A DNA stretch of 64,000 bases, from positions 868,001 to 932,000 of the forward strand of contig NZ_JBEGII010000001.1 in NCBI RefSeq assembly GCF_040675875.1, given 5' to 3'. A program made the translations under genes and the position numbers. How positions within the stretch are numbered: the stretch's first letter is position 1; each line of letters opens with the position of its first letter. Shown piece after piece: positions 8,877 through 17,334 of this stretch. The notes under the pieces were generated by a model, which saw only the letters and a program-made list of their open reading frames with translations, was not told the DNA's origin and made no database searches. The stretch comes from Microbacterium sp. LWO12-1.2. GTDB lineage: Bacteria > Actinomycetota > Actinomycetes > Actinomycetales > Microbacteriaceae.

Positions 8877-8949
8877 TGCCCCCGACAGGAGTCGAACCTG
8901 CGACCTACGGTACCGGAAACCGGCGCTCTATCCACTGAGCTACGGAGGC
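8877..8949 (-). tRNA. tRNA-Arg, anticodon CCG
   Basis: A 73-nt cloverleaf on the minus strand. The acceptor stem GCCTCCG pairs with CGGGGGC. The D arm is GCTC/GAGC, the anticodon loop TTCCGGT gives CCG (reads CGG), and the T arm is GCAGG-TTCGACT-CCTGT. The discriminator is A and CCA is not encoded. The outermost pair of the anticodon stem (27-43) is a C-U mismatch; the other four pairs are canonical. The next gene on the same strand upstream is the SGNH hydrolase, 16 bases away. argS, whose enzyme charges this tRNA, lies about 900 bases away. Confidence 0.95.
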
Positions 8950-8965
8950 GTACCGATCGACAATA

Positions 8966-9781
8966 TCACTGCTCGGGGGTGGTCTCCGACCCGCCCGCCT
9001 CGGTGACGGGTGCGCCGGCCAACTCGGCCAGTGCGGCGGCGACCTTCTCCGCCAGGTAGCGGTGCCCTGCGGTGGAGGGGTGCTTGCGTCCGAGGTCCAC
9101 GTCGATCACGTCGAGGTAGTTCTGCGGGGTGATCCAGTCGTGCGCGATGGGGGAGATGTACCACCAGCCGCGGGCAGCGGCGAGGTCTGCCAGGTCGGCG
9201 TCGATGCGCGCCGTCGTGGCTCCGACGGGAAGCTCGTGCGGCGCCGGTCCGAGAACGACGATCGCGGCCTCCGGGTACTTCGTCGCGAGCGCGTCCCAGG
9301 CGGCGGTGACGGCCTCGCGGTAACCGGCCTCGCCCTGTGCCCGATCGTTGATCGATCCCTGGATGATGATGAGGTCGGGGTGCAGCGCCGGATCGAGTGC
9401 GGCGATGCGCTCGCCGAACGCGGGTCCGTCGAGTCCGGGCTTGAGGTAGCCGCTGCCGCGAACGCCGTCGACGATGGTCTGGCCGTCGAGCAGGCCGGCC
9501 AGCTGATACGCGTACCCCTCGGTGGGGATGGTCGCCGCGGACCCGTAGGTCCAGGAGTCGCCGAACACCAGGACGGTGGGGTGTTCAGGGAGCACGAGAG
9601 GGACCGGCACGATGGCCGCCGGTGCGGCACCTTCGCCCTGCGCGGCGGCACCGATCGGAGCGGCGGAGGGAAGCGGAGCCCACGGCCGCCACATGCCGAG
9701 TGCGACCGCCGCGAGCACGAGGAGCAGCGCGAGAGCGACCCCTGCGGATCGCAGCGGGTGGCGGGTGACACGGGCCTTCAT
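8966..9781 (-). CDS. SGNH/GDSL-type esterase, membrane-anchored
   Basis: A 271-residue protein starting at ATG 9781. It has a basic N-terminus and one hydrophobic segment (about residues 13-30) as signal anchor or signal peptide, so the enzyme acts outside the membrane. The hydrolase core shows block I FGDSW (73-77, Ser76 the likely nucleophile), block III GSIND and block V DLGRKHPS with the catalytic Asp/His. SGNH enzymes deacylate lipids, polysaccharides or peptidoglycan; the substrate cannot be read from the sequence. The gene is transcribed away from argS and toward tRNA-Arg. Confidence 0.85.
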   Translation of the reverse strand: MKARVTRHPLRSAGVALALLLVLAAVALGMWRPWAPLPSAAPIGAAAQGEGAAPAAIVPVPLVLPEHPTVLVFGDSWTYGSAATIPTEGYAYQLAGLLDGQTIVDGVRGSGYLKPGLDGPAFGERIAALDPALHPDLIIIQGSINDRAQGEAGYREAVTAAWDALATKYPEAAIVVLGPAPHELPVGATTARIDADLADLAAARGWWYISPIAHDWITPQNYLDVIDVDLGRKHPSTAGHRYLAEKVAAALAELAGAPVTEAGGSETTPEQ

Positions 9782-9836
9782 GGCATGAGAGTAGATCAGG
9801 AATCCCCGGGCGCAAATTCCGGCCCGCGACGCGCCG

Positions 9837-9842
9837 TAAACT
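9837..9842 (+). promoter_or_regulatory. -10 box for argS
   Basis: TAAACT ends 9 bases before the argS ATG. With a normal start distance the mRNA would have almost no leader. Confidence 0.5.
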
Positions 9843-9851
9843 GGGGAGCCT

Positions 9852-11516
9852 ATGAACCCTGAAACGCTCGCCCATGCCCTCCTCGCCGTCCTGACACCCC
9901 TCGCAGACGAGCGACGCCCGGGCGAGCCGCTCGGTCTCACCGCAGCCGACCTCGTCTTCGAGCGTCCGCGCAACCGCGACCATGGTGACTGGGCGTCGAA
10001 CATCGCCATGCGTCTGGCCAAGCAGTTCGGCGCCAACCCGCGCGAGCTCGCGCAGCAGATCGCCGATGGACTCGCCGCGGTCGACGGCGTCGCGAGCACC
10101 GAGGTCGCAGGTCCCGGGTTCATCAACATCCGCCTCGACGCGGCGGCTGCGGGCGCGCTCGCGAAGACGATCGTCGACGCCGGTGCCGCCTACGGCACGA
10201 ACGACTCCCAGCAGGGCGTGACCGTGAACCTCGAGTTCGTCTCCGCGAACCCCACCGGTCCGCTGCACATCGCCCACACCCGTTGGGCCGCTCTCGGCGA
10301 CTCGATCGTCCGACTGCTGCTCGCCAGCGGGGCGCACGCCGTCCGCGAGTACTACATCAACGACGCCGGCGCGCAGATGGAGCGCTTCGCGAGCTCGGTG
10401 CTCGCTGCGGCCAAGGGCGAGCCGACACCGGAAGGCGGTTACCCGGGGGAGTACATCACCACGCTCGCGCAGCGGGTGCTCGCCGCGCGTCCCGACCTGC
10501 TCGACCTCCCGGACGAGGAGCAGCTCGTGGTCGCTCGCGACCAGGCGTACGAGTTCCAGCTCGCCGAGATCAAGCACTCGCTCGACCGCTTCAACGTGCC
10601 CTTCGACGTCTGGTTCTCGGAGCGCACCTTGCACGAGAAGGACGCCTCCGGCACGAGCCTGATCGACCAGGCCGTCGACCGTCTGCGTGAGCAGGGCCAT
10701 GTCTTCGACCTCGAAGGTGCCGTATGGGTGCGCACCACCGACTTCGGCGACGACAAGGACCGCGTGATCCGCCGCTCCAACGGCGAGTACACCTACTTCG
10801 CCGCTGACGCCGCCTACTACCTCAACAAGGGCGACCGCGGCTTCCAGAACAAGATCTACCTGCTGGGCGCCGACCACCACGGCTACGTGCACCGTCTCAA
10901 GGCCGTCGCCGGTGCTGCAGGCGAGGACCCGGAGAAGAACATCCAGGTGCTGATCGGCCAGATGGTGTCGATCAACGGCGCGCGTCTCAGCAAGCGCGCG
11001 GGCAACATCATCGAGATGGACGACCTGCTCGACTGGCTGGGCACCGATGCGCTGCGCTACTCGCTCGAGCGCTCACCGGCGGACTCCCCGCTCGACCTCG
11101 ACCCAGAGCTGCTGCAGAAGCGCACCAACGACAACCCGGTCTTCTACGTGCAGTACGCCCACGCGCGCACGCACAACGTGGCCCGCAACGCCGGCGACTC
11201 GGGCGTGGATCGCTCGGAGTTCGCCCCCGAGACGCTCACGCACGAGTCCGAGGCCGCGCTCCTCGGCGCGCTGCAGGAGTTCCCCCGCATTGTGGCGTTC
11301 GCTGCGGAGGTGCGCGAGCCGCATCGGGTCGCGCGCTACCTGGAGGAGCTGGCCGGGCTGTACCACCGCTGGTACGACAACTGCCGTGTCATCCCGCAGG
11401 GCGACGACCCGATCGAGAGCGTGCACCGCACGCGACTGTGGCTGAATGACGCCGCCGGTCAGGTCTTCCGCAACGGTCTCGACCTGCTGGGAGTGTCGGC
11501 CCCCGAACGCATGTGA
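9852..11516 (+). CDS. argS: arginyl-tRNA synthetase
   Basis: A 554-residue class I synthetase that attaches arginine to tRNA-Arg in the cytoplasm. It has the N-terminal additional domain typical of ArgRS (to about residue 105). The HIGH motif appears as HIAH (139-142) within [20 protein letters not shown] degenerate KMSKS site is visible at ARLSKRAGN. The DALR-type anticodon-binding domain at the C-terminus is recognisable from residue about 430 ([15 protein letters not shown]). Length is usual. The gene stands divergent from the SGNH gene. Confidence 0.97.
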   Translation: MNPETLAHALLAVLTPLADERRPGEPLGLTAADLVFERPRNRDHGDWASNIAMRLAKQFGANPRELAQQIADGLAAVDGVASTEVAGPGFINIRLDAAAAGALAKTIVDAGAAYGTNDSQQGVTVNLEFVSANPTGPLHIAHTRWAALGDSIVRLLLASGAHAVREYYINDAGAQMERFASSVLAAAKGEPTPEGGYPGEYITTLAQRVLAARPDLLDLPDEEQLVVARDQAYEFQLAEIKHSLDRFNVPFDVWFSERTLHEKDASGTSLIDQAVDRLREQGHVFDLEGAVWVRTTDFGDDKDRVIRRSNGEYTYFAADAAYYLNKGDRGFQNKIYLLGADHHGYVHRLKAVAGAAGEDPEKNIQVLIGQMVSINGARLSKRAGNIIEMDDLLDWLGTDALRYSLERSPADSPLDLDPELLQKRTNDNPVFYVQYAHARTHNVARNAGDSGVDRSEFAPETLTHESEAALLGALQEFPRIVAFAAEVREPHRVARYLEELAGLYHRWYDNCRVIPQGDDPIESVHRTRLWLNDAAGQVFRNGLDLLGVSAPERM

Positions 11517-11556
11517 CGCGCCGGGGCGACCGGGCGCGATAGGGCAGGATGTCACC

Positions 11557-12411
11557 ATGAGCGACGACAACCACACCCTCCCGTACCCGGACGCCGCCGC
11601 CGAGCACGAGACGCTCGTGATCCCGGGACAGAACGCCGCGGAGCAGGCTGAGACACCGCCGCGCCCGAAGCGGCGCCGGTGGCCCTGGGTGCTGCTGATC
11701 GTCGTGGTGGTGCTGGGGGTGCTGGTCGTCGCTGCGGAGTTCATCGCGCGCGCCGTGCTGCCCGGAGTCGTCCGTTCGCTCGTGATCGACGAGCTGAACC
11801 TGCCCGCTGATCAGCAACTCGACGTCGAGGCGGACGGCATCCTGCTGCCTCAGCTGATCGGAGGCACGCTCGACAGCCTGCACCTGTCCACGGATTCCGT
11901 GACTCTGGAGGGGATCACGGGCGCCGCCGATGTGACAGCCACGGGTGTTCCTCTCCGCGGAGGCGATCTGGGCGGAGCCTCCGGCACGATCCGCATCGAT
12001 CAGACGCAGTTCACCGCGCTCCTCGCCGACACCGATCTCCCGGTCGACACGGTCGCGTTCGAGGCTCCGAACGCCACGGTGTCCGGCACGGTGTCCGTCC
12101 TCGGCATCGACATCCCTGTCGCGCTGACCGTGACGCCCGGTGCGGCGGAGGGCGACCTCGAACTCACTCCGGTCGAACTGAGCGTGGGAGGCCTGGTGAT
12201 CGATGCCGGCCAGGTCGGGTCGACCTTGGGCTCGCTCGGGGAGAGTCTCACTCAGACCCAGCAGATCTGCATCGCAGACCAGCTGCCCGCTGGTCTCACG
12301 CTGACGGGGCTGGAGATCGTCGGCAGCGAGGCGGTCATCGACATCGATGTGGACGGAGCGATCGTCACGGACGAGACGCTGCTGGAGAAGGGCGTCTGCG
12401 CGACGTCCTGA
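11557..12411 (+). CDS. LmeA-type (DUF2993) phospholipid-binding protein
   Basis: 284 residues. A Pro/Glu-rich cytoplasmic stretch is followed by a basic patch (PKRRR) and one transmembrane segment (about 43-62). The extracytoplasmic beta-rich domain runs from about 63 to the end, with alternating short strands and the phrase GITGAADVTATGVPLRGG typical of the DUF2993 family. Mycobacterial LmeA binds phospholipid and supports lipomannan maturation; that role here is inference. ATG 11557 follows argS by 40 bases, so cotranscription with argS is possible. Two cysteines near the C-terminus (IC and VC) may pair in the exported domain. Confidence 0.7.
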   Translation: MSDDNHTLPYPDAAAEHETLVIPGQNAAEQAETPPRPKRRRWPWVLLIVVVVLGVLVVAAEFIARAVLPGVVRSLVIDELNLPADQQLDVEADGILLPQLIGGTLDSLHLSTDSVTLEGITGAADVTATGVPLRGGDLGGASGTIRIDQTQFTALLADTDLPVDTVAFEAPNATVSGTVSVLGIDIPVALTVTPGAAEGDLELTPVELSVGGLVIDAGQVGSTLGSLGESLTQTQQICIADQLPAGLTLTGLEIVGSEAVIDIDVDGAIVTDETLLEKGVCATS

Positions 12412-12435
12412 GAATCGGTGCGTCCGTCCGGCTGG

Positions 12436-13167
12436 TCAGCCGAGCCACGCCTCGATCCGTCGAGCCAACCACGAGGGCTGCTGCAGAGGGATGCCATGAC
12501 CGCACCCCTCGACGATCTCCAGCGTGCTCTGCGGGAGTGCCGCGTGCAGGAGTGCGGCCGACTTCTTCATGAGCGGCTTCTCCTGTGCGCCGGCGAGGAT
12601 CAGTGCGGGGCCGGGGAACCTGTTCCACCCGTCGGGCACGCGGAAGGCGATGTTGTCGCCCACCGCGTGCAGCAGGGTGTCACGGGAGATGCCTGCGGAG
12701 GTCTGCACGTACAGGGGCATCAGGTCTTCCGGCACGAACAGAGCCGATGCCTGCACCCTCGCGAACCACTCCTTCTTCGCGAGACCTGCGGTGGCGCGCA
12801 GGAGGGCGAGCATCGGACCGGGCGCAGGGAGCGGGATGGTCTGTGCGCTGACGACGGCCACGCGATCCACGAGATCGGGGCGCCGCGCCGCCAACAGCAC
12901 CGCGAGCTGCGCGCCGAGTGAGAAGCCCACCACCGCGATCGGACGCTCCTCTCGCTCGATGACTGCCACCAGCTGCTCCACCGCGTCGTCATGAGAGACG
13001 TAGTCCTGGTCGGCGCTGCGCCCGTGCCCGGGCAGATCGGGGACGAGCAGACGGCGGTCGTCGGCGAGGTATCGACGCGTCGGCTCCCACATCCACCCGG
13101 CGACCCCGCCACCGTGCAGGAGGAGCAGGGGCGTGCTCTGCGCCTCACCGGATATCGATACGTGCAT
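12436..13167 (-). CDS. alpha/beta-fold hydrolase
   Basis: 243 residues. It shows the oxyanion segment LLLLHGGGVAGWMW, the strand LLVPDLPGHGRS, the nucleophile elbow GFSLG (Ser83) and a C-terminal GCGHGIPL that supplies His. A clear acid residue at the expected place after strand 6 is not obvious (LILAGAQEK). The gene starts 2 bases after the TetR stop, so it is the last gene of a three-gene operon with the regulator and a second hydrolase. Substrate unknown; carboxylesterases, lactonases and haloperoxidase-like enzymes share this layout. Confidence 0.8.
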   Translation of the reverse strand: MHVSISGEAQSTPLLLLHGGGVAGWMWEPTRRYLADDRRLLVPDLPGHGRSADQDYVSHDDAVEQLVAVIEREERPIAVVGFSLGAQLAVLLAARRPDLVDRVAVVSAQTIPLPAPGPMLALLRATAGLAKKEWFARVQASALFVPEDLMPLYVQTSAGISRDTLLHAVGDNIAFRVPDGWNRFPGPALILAGAQEKPLMKKSAALLHAALPQSTLEIVEGCGHGIPLQQPSWLARRIEAWLG

Positions 13168-13169
13168 GG

Positions 13170-13751
13170 TCAGCCTCTCTCGAAGGTCGCGGCCATCGTG
13201 CCCAGCGCATCGATCGCACCTTCCAGGTCGTGCGGCCCCATCGGACCGAGCAGACGAGCCGCGGAGAGCAGCCCGATGGTGGCGCTCGACAACGCCAGCG
13301 CCAGGTGTTCCGGCACGACATCCGCGGCGATCCGCCCTTGTCGCTGCAGCGCCCGCACCCACTCGACCACCGCGCGGTGGCGAACCCGGTAGCGCGCATC
13401 GGACACGGTATCCGCATGTCGTCCCAGTACGCCCTCGTCGTCGAGGAACGCCGCCGTCATCAGCCGATCGGAGAGCACCGCGCGGGCCGCAGCCCGATAC
13501 GCCGTGCCCAGACTCGGGTCGTCACCGACGTCCTCCTGCACGCGCGCTCGCACTCGGCCCGTGGCGCGGCGCAGCAGGTCGTCGAGGATCGCGCGCTTGC
13601 CGGCGAACTCGAGGTAGACGGCGCCCTTTCCGATGCCCCCGTGCGCGGCGATCGTGGCAACGCTCACCGCATCGAACCCGTGTGCGAGGATCAGGCTCTC
13701 CGCGGCGTCGAGGATGCGTTCACGTCGATTCGGTACCAGCGGGCGTGGCAT
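13170..13751 (-). CDS. TetR-family transcriptional regulator
   Basis: 193 residues. Residues about 9-52 are a TetR helix-turn-helix (RERILDAAESLILAHGF, then TIAAHGGIGKGAVYLEFAGK). The rest is an all-helical ligand domain, specific to no known inducer. The start overlaps the end of the upstream hydrolase gene by 32 bases, and the downstream hydrolase begins 2 bases after its stop. It is therefore translated inside an operon it probably controls through the palindrome at 14643-14676. Confidence 0.9.
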   Translation of the reverse strand: MPRPLVPNRRERILDAAESLILAHGFDAVSVATIAAHGGIGKGAVYLEFAGKRAILDDLLRRATGRVRARVQEDVGDDPSLGTAYRAAARAVLSDRLMTAAFLDDEGVLGRHADTVSDARYRVRHRAVVEWVRALQRQGRIAADVVPEHLALALSSATIGLLSAARLLGPMGPHDLEGAIDALGTMAATFERG

Positions 13752-14631
13752 CGTCGATCCTCCTCAGATGCTCGATGATGGCGGGAATCACGAGGTCGGG
13801 TCGATCACGCTGAACCCAATGTCCTGCACCTGGCACGACCACGAGTGCGGAGCGCGGGATGGAGGCAGCGGCCTTCTCGGCACGTGCCGGCGGAACTCCG
13901 CGGTCCTGCCCGCCGTGGACGAGCAGCACAGGGACGGTGATGGCCGGCAGGCGGTCGGAGTAGACCGTGCGCAAGCGGTTCCAGAGAACTTGATCGCGTT
14001 GCCACTCGCCGAAGACGGCCAGCCCGGTTCCCTTCTGGGCCTCGACCATCACCGCGGCGAGGAGCGCGGGCGTGCGGGCCCCCTCGTTGCGCACGATGTC
14101 CTTCAAACCCCGCTCCATCGCGGTGGGGCTGCGGGAGTACATCGTGGTCATCGCGTTCAGCAGACCGGTGCGCAGCAGCGTGAACGTCAGGAAGTGTGTG
14201 AGAGCGCTGAAAGGGCCGTCGGTCAGGCGTGGCATCACTCCGTACGTGCCGAGGAGGATGGCACCGCGGGCTCGTCCGGGGTGCGTGAGCAGGTGGCCGA
14301 GGCTCAGGCCGCCGCCCAGTGAGAGACCACCGACCACGTAGCCGTCGAGACCGAGGGCATCGACGAATTCAGCGAGGTAGTCGACGAGTCGCTCTTGCGT
14401 GAGCGGGGCGTTCAGGCGCGGACTGCGTCCGAAACCCGGGTGATCCGGGGCGATCACCCGATGCCCCGCGTCCGCCAACGCCGGCGCCACCTCACCCCAG
14501 GAGAGCATCGCGCTGTCTGCCCCTCCGCCATGCAGGAGCAGCACGGGGGAGCCGGTCTCGGCGGAGGGGAACCACTCCATGTAAGAGACCATGCCGATCG
14601 AGAGTGCGATCTGCCGGCGTCGCTGCTCCAT
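13720..14631 (-). CDS. alpha/beta-fold hydrolase, first gene of the TetR operon
   Basis: 303 residues with a complete triad: LLLHGGG oxyanion loop, GLSLGG nucleophile elbow (Ser104), Asp in LLVHGGQDRGVPP, and His in GAGHWVQRDRP. A helical cap sits between about 130 and 215. The ATG at 14631 has an AAGGGA ribosome site. Its promoter region contains the inverted repeat at 14643-14676. With the TetR gene and second hydrolase it forms an inducible operon, probably for an ester, lactone or epoxide substrate that I cannot name. Confidence 0.85.
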   Translation of the reverse strand: MEQRRRQIALSIGMVSYMEWFPSAETGSPVLLLHGGGADSAMLSWGEVAPALADAGHRVIAPDHPGFGRSPRLNAPLTQERLVDYLAEFVDALGLDGYVVGGLSLGGGLSLGHLLTHPGRARGAILLGTYGVMPRLTDGPFSALTHFLTFTLLRTGLLNAMTTMYSRSPTAMERGLKDIVRNEGARTPALLAAVMVEAQKGTGLAVFGEWQRDQVLWNRLRTVYSDRLPAITVPVLLVHGGQDRGVPPARAEKAAASIPRSALVVVPGAGHWVQRDRPDLVIPAIIEHLRRIDDATPAGTEST

Positions 14632-14642
14632 GCACGTCCCTT

Positions 14643-14676
14643 CGTTGTGACCAAGATATCGGAAACGGTCACAACG
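14643..14676. promoter_or_regulatory. candidate TetR operator (10-bp inverted repeat)
   Basis: CGTTGTGACC (14643-14652) and GGTCACAACG (14667-14676) are perfectly complementary, with 14 bases between. It begins 12 bases upstream of the first ATG of the hydrolase/TetR operon, where a repressor would block transcription. TATCTT on the minus strand inside the spacer could be the -10 box. Confidence 0.6.
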
Positions 14677-14694
14677 TGCGCGGGTCCCGGCGGT

Positions 14695-15744
14695 TCAGCT
14701 CTTCGGCTTCTCCTCGACCAGCGCCTCCTGGGCCGCGCGCAACTCGGCTGTGGCAACGCGTACGTCGACCTCCGCCCGCTGGAGGCGGCGCTGCGGGAAC
14801 GTCGTGGCACCGAAGCGGGCGTGCACGCGGTCCTTCGCCTCCTCCTCGGCTGTCACGACGTAGGCGCATGCGATCAGGATCACCTGCGCCGAGAAGTTCA
14901 GCCAGATCAGCAGGGCGAGCAGCGACGCGAACGAGGCGAGGAGCGGATTGCTCGTCGCGCCCCCGATGAACAGCCCGGAAAGCTCCTGGAGCACGAGGAG
15001 GCCGACGGCACCGAACAGGGCGCCGACCCAGAGCGAACGCGCAGACGCCCGCACGCCGGACAGCACGCGGAATATGCCGGCGATGAGGGCCGCATCCAGC
15101 GCGAACACGACCAGGAGCGACAGTGCGCGTACGCCCCAGAGCACGAGCGGAGAATCTTCGGACAGACCGAGAAGGCCGCTGAGCCAGGTGACGCCGAGCT
15201 GCCCTGCGAAGGTGAGGAAGGCCGCGGCGACGAACGAGAGGCCGATCGCGAGCGCCAGGCCGAGATTGCGCAGCAGGACCCAGATCCAGAGGATGTCGTC
15301 GTGCGCGGTGCCGGCGAGGATGCGGACGGCCGTGCGCAGCGAGCCGATCGCCCCGAGGGCGGAACCCAACAGTGCGACGAGCGAGATCACACCGGCGATC
15401 GAGAGGGTGGCCGGTGCCTTCAGCGCATCGGTGTCGATCACCCCGCCTTCGCCGATCAGCCCGGGCACGACGGACTGCACCGCATCGATGATCGCCTGCC
15501 ACGCCACCGGGTTTCCCGCCAACCAGAGCGCGGCGATGGAGAACCCCAGGAGCACGCCGGCGAAGACGCTGAACAGTGCGCGATAGGTGACGCTGTCGGC
15601 GAGCATCGGGCCGCGGCGCTCCGAGTAGAGCAGGGCGGCACGCACCAGGCGGCGCCCGAGGGCCCAGGCGATGATCGGGCCGGTCACGCGCTCGACGATG
15701 CCGGGACGGGCGGGGGATTCGGATCGCGATTCGGTGTTCACCAC
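14695..15744 (-). CDS. YihY/BrkB-family inner membrane protein
   Basis: 349 residues with about six transmembrane segments in the YihY/BrkB arrangement. It has a cytoplasmic N-terminus with an amphipathic stretch and LADSVTYRALFSVFAGVLLG as the first membrane segment. A polar C-terminal tail with heptad-like helices (RRLQRAEVDVRVATAEL) ends the protein. The family was once thought to be RNase BN but has no nuclease role; its transport or envelope function remains unsettled. Start is GTG 15744 or the next codon, GTG 15741. It precedes the TetR operon on the same strand but is separated from it by the operator. Confidence 0.85.
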   Translation of the reverse strand: MVNTESRSESPARPGIVERVTGPIIAWALGRRLVRAALLYSERRGPMLADSVTYRALFSVFAGVLLGFSIAALWLAGNPVAWQAIIDAVQSVVPGLIGEGGVIDTDALKAPATLSIAGVISLVALLGSALGAIGSLRTAVRILAGTAHDDILWIWVLLRNLGLALAIGLSFVAAAFLTFAGQLGVTWLSGLLGLSEDSPLVLWGVRALSLLVVFALDAALIAGIFRVLSGVRASARSLWVGALFGAVGLLVLQELSGLFIGGATSNPLLASFASLLALLIWLNFSAQVILIACAYVVTAEEEAKDRVHARFGATTFPQRRLQRAEVDVRVATAELRAAQEALVEEKPKS

Positions 15745-15829
15745 GCTCCCACCCTATGAGGCCGAGGGGGACAGTCCCAGGGGCTTGACGCCGCACGACA
15801 CCATGACGGAAGGGCAGGTGCCGGTGCCC

Positions 15830-15835
15830 TAGAAT
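15830..15835 (+). promoter_or_regulatory. -10 box upstream of lysA
   Basis: TAGAAT, a good -10 match in a GC-rich stretch; no convincing -35. It gives lysA a leader of about 50 bases. I see no attenuator peptide or riboswitch-like fold in that leader. Confidence 0.45.
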
Positions 15836-15891
15836 CGGGTCAACCTCGATGTGCGTGTTCAGCCCGAGATCCGTCCCACGATTGGTGCTCA

Positions 15892-17334
15892 TTGCTTTCC
15901 CCTGCCGACTCGCTCGCCCCGGAGTGGCTCGTCGAGCCCGACGACGCGAACGACCTCGCCGACGGCGTCTGGCCTGCCTCCGCCATCCGTGACGCCGATG
16001 GTGCACTCGTCCTCGCGGGCCTCAGCGCGACCGATCTCGCCCAGACCTACGGCACGCCCCTTCTCGTGATCGACGAGGACGAAGTGCGCACGCGCGCGAG
16101 AGCCTTCCGCAGCGCCTTCGACAAGGCCGCGGCAGACCACGGGACCACGGCGCAGGTGTACTACGCCGGCAAGGCATTCCTGTGCACCACGATCGCCCGC
16201 TGGGTCGTCGACGAAGGACTCCGTGTCGACGTCTGCACCGGAGGAGAGCTCGAGGTCGCGCTCGCCGCAGGCGTCGCCCCTGCCGCGATCGGCTTCCACG
16301 GCAACAACAAGTCCACCGCGGAGCTGCAGCGCGCCGTCGACGTCGGTGTGGGGTCGATCATCGTCGACAGTGACATCGAGATCGAGCGGTTGTCTGCCAT
16401 CACTGCACGCACCGGCGCGGTCCAGCGGGTCTTCGTCCGCGTCATCAGCGGTGTCCACGCCGAGACGCACGACTTCCTCGCCACGGCGCACGAGGATCAG
16501 AAGTTCGGTTTCCCGCTGCCGGAGGCAGAGCGGGCCGTCGCGCGGATCCGCGAGATCCCCGGTCTGGACTTCGCCGGGCTGCACTGCCACATCGGCTCGC
16601 AGATCTTCGGCGTCGCCGGGTTCCGGGAATCGGCGTCCCGCGTGCTCGAACTGCACGCGACCCTTCTCGAGAGCGGACCCGTCCCTCAGCTGAACCTCGG
16701 AGGAGGCTTCGGCATCGCGTACACGCGCATCGACGACCCGACTCCGATCGACGAGCTGGCCGCAGAGATCGTCGCCGCCGTCGCGCAGGGGTGCGATGCC
16801 CGCGGGATCGCCGTGCCGGCACTCTCGTTCGAACCCGGCAGGGCGATCGTCGGCACCGCCGGTGTGACGCTGTACGAGGTCGGCACGACCAAGGACGTCA
16901 CGGTCGAGTCCGGTGCCGTCCGCCGCTACATCAGCGTCGACGGCGGCATGAGCGACAACGCGCGCCCTGCCCTGTACGGTGCCCAGTTCTCCGCTCGACT
17001 GGCCTCACGGGTCGGTGACGGCTCTCCGCAGCTCAGCCGCGTCGTCGGAAAGCACTGCGAATCCGGTGACATCGTCGTCGACCACGAATACCTCCCGGAC
17101 GATCTCGTCCCGGGTGATCTGCTCGCCGTTCCGGCCACGGGCGCCTACTGCGTCTCGCTGGCGAGCAACTACAACCATGTTCCGCGCCCTCCCGTGATCG
17201 CCGTGCGCGACGGGGAGTCCCGAGTGATCGTTCGAGGCGAGACCATCGACGATCTGCTCGCGCGGGACGCGGGCATCGACGGCGGACACGTGTCCGACCG
17301 ATCGCGTCCGTCCACCTCAGAAGGAGCAAGATGA
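15892..17334 (+). CDS. lysA: diaminopimelate decarboxylase
   Basis: 480 residues, last step of lysine synthesis: meso-DAP to L-lysine, PLP-dependent. The PLP lysine is Lys94 in YYAGKAF. Further family motifs are GFHGNNKS, GLHCHIGSQIFG, GGGFGIAYTRI, EPGRAIV, the dimer-contact SVDGGMSDNARPALYGA and VGKHCESGD. Start is a TTG at 15892; no better in-frame start lies upstream and the N-terminal 20 residues are family-like. It leads a lysA-hom-thrB operon, overlapping hom by 4 bases. Confidence 0.96.
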   Translation: MLSPADSLAPEWLVEPDDANDLADGVWPASAIRDADGALVLAGLSATDLAQTYGTPLLVIDEDEVRTRARAFRSAFDKAAADHGTTAQVYYAGKAFLCTTIARWVVDEGLRVDVCTGGELEVALAAGVAPAAIGFHGNNKSTAELQRAVDVGVGSIIVDSDIEIERLSAITARTGAVQRVFVRVISGVHAETHDFLATAHEDQKFGFPLPEAERAVARIREIPGLDFAGLHCHIGSQIFGVAGFRESASRVLELHATLLESGPVPQLNLGGGFGIAYTRIDDPTPIDELAAEIVAAVAQGCDARGIAVPALSFEPGRAIVGTAGVTLYEVGTTKDVTVESGAVRRYISVDGGMSDNARPALYGAQFSARLASRVGDGSPQLSRVVGKHCESGDIVVDHEYLPDDLVPGDLLAVPATGAYCVSLASNYNHVPRPPVIAVRDGESRVIVRGETIDDLLARDAGIDGGHVSDRSRPSTSEGAR

